Below are positions 59,769 through 64,000 of a stretch of DNA of 64,000 bases, one piece after another (the first letter of the stretch is position 1; each line of letters begins with the position of its first letter). Origin of the DNA: Streptomyces sp. NBC_01317 (GTDB taxonomy: Bacteria; Actinomycetota; Actinomycetes; Streptomycetales; Streptomycetaceae). The position numbers were made by a program, and so were the translations under genes. The stretch covers positions 1,860,001-1,924,000 of the forward strand of contig NZ_CP108393.1 in assembly GCF_035961655.1 (NCBI RefSeq), written 5' to 3'. The notes below the pieces were generated by a model, which was not told the DNA's origin, did no database searches, and saw nothing but the letters and a program-made list of their open reading frames with translations.

Positions 59769-59812
59769 TCCGGGAAACCGCCCACGCCTCGACCACAGGA
59801 GCACCGACGACC

Positions 59813-60823
59813 ATGACCGTGACCGCCACCACACCCCCACGACCACACCCCTGTACCGGGCAGATACCCCCGTTCGACGGCGAGTTGGGGGCGCCGCTGC
59901 GCGCCATCCTCGCGGAGCTGCCCATGCCGCTGACCCCCGGACTCGTCGCCGACCGGCGGCGCAGGAGCCTGCGCGGCCGGCTCTCCGACGACGCGATCCG
60001 CCGGGACGGGGCGTTCACGATCGAGGAACTGGCCGTGCCCGCGACGGCCGGCAGGCCCGAGATCCCCCTGCTGCTCTGCCGGCCGACCGGGACGGCCGCG
60101 CCGCGCGGTGTCATCTACCACACGCACGGCGGTGGCATGGTCGCCGGCAGCCACCGCAGTACGGAGCTGACCGGCGAGCTCAACCGGGCCGAGGAGCTTC
60201 AACTCGCCGTGCTGTCCGTGGACTACCGGCTCGCCCCGGAGCACCCGGACCCGACGCCGGTGGAGGACTGTTACGCCGGTCTGCTCTGGCTGGCCGGGAA
60301 CGCCGAGCGGCTCGGGCTCCCGGCGGACCGTACCGTCGTCAGCGGCAACAGCGCGGGCGGCGCCCTCGCCGCCGGGCTCGCCCTGCTGGCCCGGGACCGC
60401 CAAGGGCCGCCGCCGCTGGGGCAGTTCCTCCAGTTCCCGATGCTCGACGACCGGTGCGACAGCTTCTCGGCGCGGCAGATGGGCCGGGTGGGGCTCTGGG
60501 ACGGCGAGTCCGACGCCGCGGGGTGGACGGCGCTGCTCGGCGACCGGCGGGGCACCGACGACGTCTCCTGCTACGCCGCGCCGGCCCGCGCGGACGACGT
60601 CTCGGGACTTCCGCCGGCCTGGATCGAGGTCGGGTCGGTGGAGGCGCTGCGGGACACGGCCGTCGCGTACGCGTCCCGGCTCTGGCAGGCCGGTGGCGAG
60701 GCGGAACTGCACGTGTGGGCGGGCGCCTTCCACAGCTTCGACGAGTGGGTCCCCGACGCGGTCGTCTCCCGGACGGCGCATCACGCGCGGGTCGGCTGGC
60801 TGAGGCGCGTACTGGCCCTCTGA
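59813..60823 (+). CDS. Alpha/beta hydrolase, hormone-sensitive-lipase (GDXG) type
   Basis: A 336-residue HSL-type hydrolase. The oxyanion loop is 'YHTHGGGMVAGSH', the nucleophile Ser lies in 'VVSGNSAGGALAAGLAL', the acid Asp is near 'WIEVGSVEALRD', and the final His is in 'VWAGAFHSFDEW'. Family members are esterases. As the synthetase lacks a thioesterase, this enzyme could release or trim its product, but that is inference. The start ATG 59813 follows GGAGCACC. A strong terminator follows, shared with the convergent regulator gene. Confidence 0.88.
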   Translation: MTVTATTPPRPHPCTGQIPPFDGELGAPLRAILAELPMPLTPGLVADRRRRSLRGRLSDDAIRRDGAFTIEELAVPATAGRPEIPLLLCRPTGTAAPRGVIYHTHGGGMVAGSHRSTELTGELNRAEELQLAVLSVDYRLAPEHPDPTPVEDCYAGLLWLAGNAERLGLPADRTVVSGNSAGGALAAGLALLARDRQGPPPLGQFLQFPMLDDRCDSFSARQMGRVGLWDGESDAAGWTALLGDRRGTDDVSCYAAPARADDVSGLPPAWIEVGSVEALRDTAVAYASRLWQAGGEAELHVWAGAFHSFDEWVPDAVVSRTAHHARVGWLRRVLAL

Positions 60824-60833
60824 AAACACACTC

Positions 60834-60880
60834 ATCCCCTCGTCCCCCACCCTGATGTTCCCGGTGGGGGACGAGGGGAT
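60834..60880. terminator. Bidirectional terminator between the hydrolase and regulator genes
   Basis: A perfect 18-bp stem (60834-60851 pairs with 60863-60880) with an 11-base loop lies between the convergent hydrolase and XRE-TPR genes. It is one of the strongest hairpins in the window. Confidence 0.92.
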
Positions 60881-60916
60881 CTGTTGTCAACGGCGGCCCC
60901 GGGGGCTGCGCCGTCC

Positions 60917-62155
60917 TCAGCCCTCGGCCGCCGACCTGCGCCGGCGGGACGTCTCCAGCGCGCCCGCGAGGATGCGCCAGATGTCCGCCGCGAGGTCGAT
61001 GTTCGACGCCTGCCTGGCCTGCTCGCCCAGCTCCCTGAGCTGCCCCAGGCCCCGCTCCTCGTCGCCCTCCAGGAGCAGCAGCTGGCTGTCGAGGATGCTG
61101 AGCCTGATCCGGTCACGGTAGGTCATGCGCATGTCGTCGCAGTTGAGTTCGTCGTGCGCGGCGCGAGCGTCCTCGTACCGGCCCTCGTGGAAGGCGAGAT
61201 AGGCCTGGAGCATCAACAGCTCCTGCCGCATGACCGACGTACCGACGAGGGCGAGCGCGCCCTCCACCTCCTGGAGGTACGCCCGCCCGAGATCGGTGAG
61301 CGGCGGCTCGGTCTGGAGGCAGAGCGAGGCGGTGGCCAGCCGGAGCCGTACCCAGAGAGTGAGGTCGACCCGGCTGTCCAGCTCGTTCATCGCGCGTTCG
61401 AGGAACTCCCGGGCCCGCTCGTGGTCGCCCTGCCGGAAACGCACCGTGGCCGCCGACCAGAGCGCCTCGGTGCGCATGACCTCCGAGCCGCCGTTCTCCA
61501 CCAGGGCGACCAGTTCGTCCACGTGGGCCCTGGCGTCGGGCAGCCGGCCCGCCTCGGCCTCGGCCGCGACGAGCGTCTGCAACGCCGTCCCGACGTCGGA
61601 GACGGACAGCTTGCCCTGCGTGGCCAACTGATAGGCGTGGGTGGCCATGTCGATGGCACGGGTCACCTCGCCCGTCGCCCTCAGCAACCGGGCGAGCTGG
61701 GACTGGGCCCTGCACTGCAACTCGGGAAGCGCCAGTTCGTCGGCGATCCTGACCAGTTCCTCCAGGGCTTCCCGCTCCTCGGCGTGCTCGCCGCGGCGCT
61801 GCCAGTGCCTGGAGATGATCCACAGGGCCTGCCAGCGCAGAAGGAGATCCTCGTCCTCCGCCTGGTCCAGCGCGATGATCAGGCGTTCGACCGTCTCGTC
61901 ACTGTCGGAGGAGGTCGCGAGGGACAGTGCCTGGGCCAGCGAACCACCGCTCGGCGGCACGTCGAACGCCGACCGCTCCACGGCAAGTTTCTTGACAAGG
62001 TATGTGACAACCCGCTCGGTGGGTTGTCGCGCACCGGACTCCAGTCGTGACAGGTATCCGGTGGAGATTTCCTCACCCGCGAGAGCGGCCTGGGAGAGCC
62101 GGCGCGCCCTCCTCAGCTCTTTGAGGCGACGACCGAAATAGGGCTGTTCCATCAT
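60917..62155 (-). CDS. XRE-family helix-turn-helix regulator with TPR-like domain
   Basis: A 412-residue regulator. The N-terminal XRE domain is 'RRLKELRRARRLSQAALAGE', with the recognition helix in 'ISTGYLSRLESGARQPTERV' (about 9-60). The rest is helical with tetratricopeptide-like pairs ('LARLLRATGEVTRAIDMATHAYQ', 'EALWSAATVRFRQGDHERAREFLERAM' and others, about 85-400). This build is that of RRNPP peptide-sensing regulators of Firmicutes and of related actinobacterial HTH-TPR proteins, in which the TPR part binds a small peptide or protein. It is divergent from a secreted repeat-peptide gene. ATG 62155 and ATG 62152 are both possible. Confidence 0.88.
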   Translation of the reverse strand: MMEQPYFGRRLKELRRARRLSQAALAGEEISTGYLSRLESGARQPTERVVTYLVKKLAVERSAFDVPPSGGSLAQALSLATSSDSDETVERLIIALDQAEDEDLLLRWQALWIISRHWQRRGEHAEEREALEELVRIADELALPELQCRAQSQLARLLRATGEVTRAIDMATHAYQLATQGKLSVSDVGTALQTLVAAEAEAGRLPDARAHVDELVALVENGGSEVMRTEALWSAATVRFRQGDHERAREFLERAMNELDSRVDLTLWVRLRLATASLCLQTEPPLTDLGRAYLQEVEGALALVGTSVMRQELLMLQAYLAFHEGRYEDARAAHDELNCDDMRMTYRDRIRLSILDSQLLLLEGDEERGLGQLRELGEQARQASNIDLAADIWRILAGALETSRRRRSAAEG

Positions 62156-62273
62156 GGCGGTCCCACTATTCACGGGGATCCAGATACACACGGATCCAGT
62201 TTTCGGCCGACGGTCGACCTCCTGCCTCAGCGTCTCAGACACCTCAGAAGAGTCACCATTATGCCTGACGGTC

Positions 62274-62302
62274 ACTGTAGCGGCCACACTGCGTGCTGAC
62301 AA
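62274..62302 (-). promoter_or_regulatory. Candidate promoter of the XRE-TPR gene
   Basis: TTGTCA (62297-62302), a 17-base spacer and TACAGT (62274-62279) on the minus strand are a good match to the vegetative consensus. The leader would be about 110 bases. A TTGGCAA half-site lies just upstream. Confidence 0.6.
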
Positions 62303-62359
62303 AGTTCCGGACCGGTTGGCAATTGATCTCTCCGGGGCGGGATCACCCTGAGTCACACT

Positions 62360-62388
62360 TTGGCAGATCCTAGGCAAGTACTTGCCAA
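62360..62388. promoter_or_regulatory. Cluster operator at the peptide promoter (element 3)
   Basis: TTGGCA-N7-GGCAA (62360-62377) is followed by the perfect palindrome GGCAAGTACTTGCC (62373-62386). Read on the minus strand it contains CTTGCCTAG, shared with element 2 (GTTGCCTAG). It therefore combines the same half-sites as the operators before the GT2 and APH genes. Confidence 0.65.
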
Positions 62389-62411
62389 ACGGCTTTTCCA
62401 GTTACTAGCTT
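62382..62411 (+). promoter_or_regulatory. Candidate promoter of the repeat-peptide gene
   Basis: TTGCCA (62382-62387), an 18-base spacer and TAGCTT (62406-62411) place the transcription start near 62418. The -35 is part of the palindrome of element 3, so a regulator bound there would block it. Confidence 0.6.
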
Positions 62412-62474
62412 TATTCCGTCAGCACCCGGCGTCGCAGCGCCGCCCGAACCGTCAACGGATCCACTGGAGTTCCC

Positions 62475-62717
62475 ATGCGCAAGTTCACCGGTACCTCGTC
62501 CGCCTCGGCCGTCGCGGCTTTTTTACTGACACTGCCGGCCGCCACCGCTCTCTTGGCGCTGCCGTTCGCCGCCGCCGTGGCTGACATCGACTGGCCGGGG
62601 AACAACCTCACGGTCGCCTCCGCCTTCGACACGACCGGCAGCATCGACTGGCCGGGGCCGAACCCGGTGGTCAACCCGGCCGGCGGCCCCGGCACGGACG
62701 ACATCGACTGGCCGTAA
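62475..62717 (+). CDS. Secreted peptide precursor with three IDWP repeats
   Basis: An 80-residue protein. Residues 1-36 form a Sec signal peptide ending 'LPFAAAVA', with cleavage likely just before Asp37. The 44-residue mature part contains three repeats, DIDWPGNN (37-44), SIDWPGPN (56-63) and the exact C-terminus DIDWP (76-80), about 20 residues apart, joined by Gly/Pro/Asn/Thr linkers without Cys. ATG 62475 has GGAG six bases upstream. Codon 17 is TTA (62523-62525), so translation should depend on the bldA tRNA. I recognise no family. The layout suggests a multi-copy signalling or modified-peptide precursor, divergent from the XRE-TPR regulator. Confidence 0.82.
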   Translation: MRKFTGTSSASAVAAFLLTLPAATALLALPFAAAVADIDWPGNNLTVASAFDTTGSIDWPGPNPVVNPAGGPGTDDIDWP

Positions 62718-62973
62718 GGCCCACTCCGGGAGACGGGACCCCCCCGCCCGTTTCCCCCGCTTTCCCCCGCACCACCTCGCACCACCCGGCTCCCCCGGTG
62801 CCGACCCGTTGAGGACTCTCCGGCGTCGCCGCCCCCTTCTTCCGGTGTGCCGCGCCGACCGCGCACACCGACCCGGCCGTACGAGGCCATCGCGGCGCAC
62901 TGCCCTCCCTTCTCCTCCCTTCTCCTCGCCTCACCTTTCCTCCCTTCACCCGCCCACCCATCAAGGAGCATCG
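62718..62973. other. Pyrimidine-rich leader region of the second GT2 gene
   Basis: About 255 bases with an unusual C/T-rich run (about 62900-62960, 'ctcccttctcctccc' type). No gene or clear terminator is seen. It may act as a leader linking peptide and GT2 expression. Confidence 0.5.
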
Positions 62974-64000
62974 ATGTCAGCTGAGCAGCAACTCCCGGTG
63001 AACACCCCCACCGTCGCGGTGATCATCCCGGCCCGTAACGGCGCCGCGTACATCGACCGCGCACTCGCCTCCCTCGTGACCCAGACGGTCCCGCCGAACG
63101 AGGTCGTCGTCGTCGACGACGGCTCGGACGACGACACCTACCACCGGGCGCGCCGGTGGGCCGACCTGCTGCCCCTCAAGGTCATCCGTTCCGACCCCAA
63201 GGGCACGTGGCACGCCCGCCGCACCGCGATCGAGGCCACCGATTCGGAGTTCATCCTCCAGCTCGACGCCGACGACACCCTGCTGCCCGGCGCGGTGGCC
63301 GGCATGACCCAGGCGTACGCGCGGCAGCCCGGACTCGTCGCGCCCCGGCGGTTCCTGCTGGTGGAGGGCGAGACCGAGAACATCCCGCGCCCGGTGGTCG
63401 AGCGGCTGCCGGACTCCGAGGACCAGTACGTCTACATGCTGGTACGCAACTACATCGGCGTCGGCTGCCTGTACAGCAGGAAGGACTACGAGGCCGTCGG
63501 CGGCTACCGGCCGTGCCGTTACGCCGAGGACTGGGACCTGTGGCTGCGGTTCGCCGCCGCCGGCATCCCGATCTCGCTGCCGGCGGAAGCCACGTACGTC
63601 TACAACATGCACAGCAAGAACATCTCCACGAACATCGACATCGGCGCCACCGACCTGGAGATCCTGCGGCGCTTCCTCGACGCGGGGACGGAGACCCACC
63701 GCCGTACCGCCAAGCTGGCGTTCCTCCAGCGCGCGGGCATCGACTACGTCGAGGAACTCGACAAGGCCACGGTCGCCGAGGCGTCGGTGGACCTGGCCGC
63801 ACTCGGCCTGGTCGAGAACGAGCACCTCCAGGTCCGCAGGGACACCGACCTCGGGCATGTCCTCGTCGGCAGCTCGACGGCCGGGGACGGGCAGCGGCTC
63901 GTCGTCGTGTCGCCCGACGGGAGCCAGACACGGCTCCGTTCCCTCGTGGCGGCCGGCGGAATCCTGGAGGCCAACGAGACCGACCAGCCGTCCCTGCGCT
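62974..64000 (+). CDS. Family 2 glycosyltransferase, 3' end beyond the window
   Basis: 342 residues are visible from ATG 62974 (AAGGAG at 62963-62968). The GT-A start is 'VAVIIPARNGAAYIDRAL', with 'VVVVDDGSDDDT', the metal-binding 'LQLDADDTLLPG', and the acceptor-side 'EDWDLWLRFAAAG'. It is related in fold but not closely similar to the GT2 at 53645. It lies 256 bases after the IDWP-peptide gene on the same strand and may share its control. The visible C-terminal part looks like a helical linker, and the stop codon lies outside the window. Confidence 0.9.
   Translation, partial: MSAEQQLPVNTPTVAVIIPARNGAAYIDRALASLVTQTVPPNEVVVVDDGSDDDTYHRARRWADLLPLKVIRSDPKGTWHARRTAIEATDSEFILQLDADDTLLPGAVAGMTQAYARQPGLVAPRRFLLVEGETENIPRPVVERLPDSEDQYVYMLVRNYIGVGCLYSRKDYEAVGGYRPCRYAEDWDLWLRFAAAGIPISLPAEATYVYNMHSKNISTNIDIGATDLEILRRFLDAGTETHRRTAKLAFLQRAGIDYVEELDKATVAEASVDLAALGLVENEHLQVRRDTDLGHVLVGSSTAGDGQRLVVVSPDGSQTRLRSLVAAGGILEANETDQPSLR

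Larger units (their letters stand above)
62156..62474. other. Divergent regulator/peptide intergenic region
   Basis: This 319-base region has no gene. It holds the regulator promoter (62274-62302), a TTGGCAA half-site (62316-62322), the operator cluster (62360-62388) and the peptide promoter (62382-62411), with a leader of about 60 bases before the peptide gene. Confidence 0.7.

Noticed and set aside
62475..62717. The IDWP gene as a lasso or lanthipeptide precursor
   Set aside because: There is no Cys, no leader motif and no cyclase, protease or lanthionine-synthase gene in the visible neighbourhood, and a Sec signal peptide is present instead.
62411..62971. 186-residue minus-strand frame opposite the repeat peptide
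   Set aside because: Gly/Arg low complexity without a ribosome site. The + strand peptide has a signal sequence, repeats and a good ribosome site.
1..64000. CRISPR arrays, tRNA or rRNA genes, insertion sequences, phage attachment sites
   Set aside because: No regular spaced repeats, cloverleaf-like or rRNA-like sequence, transposase or integrase was recognised by reading. A computed scan could still find a tRNA missed by eye.

Overview
The window is high-GC actinobacterial DNA and almost certainly comes from a Streptomyces chromosome. Support for this includes frequent GTG and TTG starts, a SepF-like protein, a DasR-type site at a chitinase, an actinobacterial c-di-AMP (ydaO) riboswitch, an F420-type LLM oxidoreductase, a sugar ABC operon without its own ATPase, and rare TTA codons. 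No rRNA, tRNA, CRISPR array, prophage or insertion sequence was recognised.

Layout. (1) 1-6896 is an accessory, biosynthesis-like block on the + strand: the C-terminal end of one carbamoyltransferase, a PhyH-type dioxygenase, an MFS exporter, a thioredoxin-reductase-like flavoprotein carrying a TTA codon, an SGNH hydrolase, a small coupled ORF, a full carbamoyltransferase and an SxtJ-like membrane peptide. A methyltransferase faces it. (2) 7.9-10 kb holds two tandem secreted P-domain proteins and an MmcQ/YjbR protein. (3) 10.3-13.9 kb holds a class A penicillin-binding protein lacking the SxxK lysine, with a NodB-like secreted protein. (4) 13.9-20.4 kb holds a GH65 phosphorylase with a beta-phosphoglucomutase-like partner, a VOC protein, HtpX with PspAB, and a Ser/Thr-kinase-type ATP-binding regulator. 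(5) 20.4-22.9 kb holds arcA and argF with an ARG-box-like palindrome. (6) 22.9-29 kb holds the Hen1/Pnkp RNA-repair pair with mmuM and an LLM oxidoreductase upstream. (7) 29-32.6 kb holds a PucR-type regulator, a DUF6099-like protein, MazG and a SepF-like protein. (8) 32.7-39.5 kb is a LacI-controlled sugar regulon: a debranching-type glycosidase divergent from LacI, then a binding protein and two permeases. (9) 39.6-51.7 kb is mostly envelope and secreted functions: GH19 chitinase, PBP2, YihY, MerR, a LysM/SLT transglycosylase under a ydaO riboswitch, M14 carboxypeptidase and a DUF3048 lipoprotein. (10) 51.8-64 kb is a second accessory cluster: inhibitor I36, MFS, GT2, APH-like kinase, an A-T-C NRPS, RidA, an HSL-type hydrolase, an XRE-TPR regulator, a secreted 80-residue peptide with three IDWP repeats, and a second GT2 cut by the window end.

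The most interesting signal is in region 10. The XRE-TPR regulator is divergent from the repeat-peptide gene, which carries a TTA (bldA) codon. Related TTGCC/GGCAA palindromes lie in the regulator/peptide intergenic region, in the APH/NRPS intergenic region and before the first GT2. Two of them lie inside nearly superimposable promoters. This fits a peptide-signalled, bldA-linked regulatory circuit controlling a small NRPS/glycosyltransferase cluster. The circuit is inferred from sequence architecture only.
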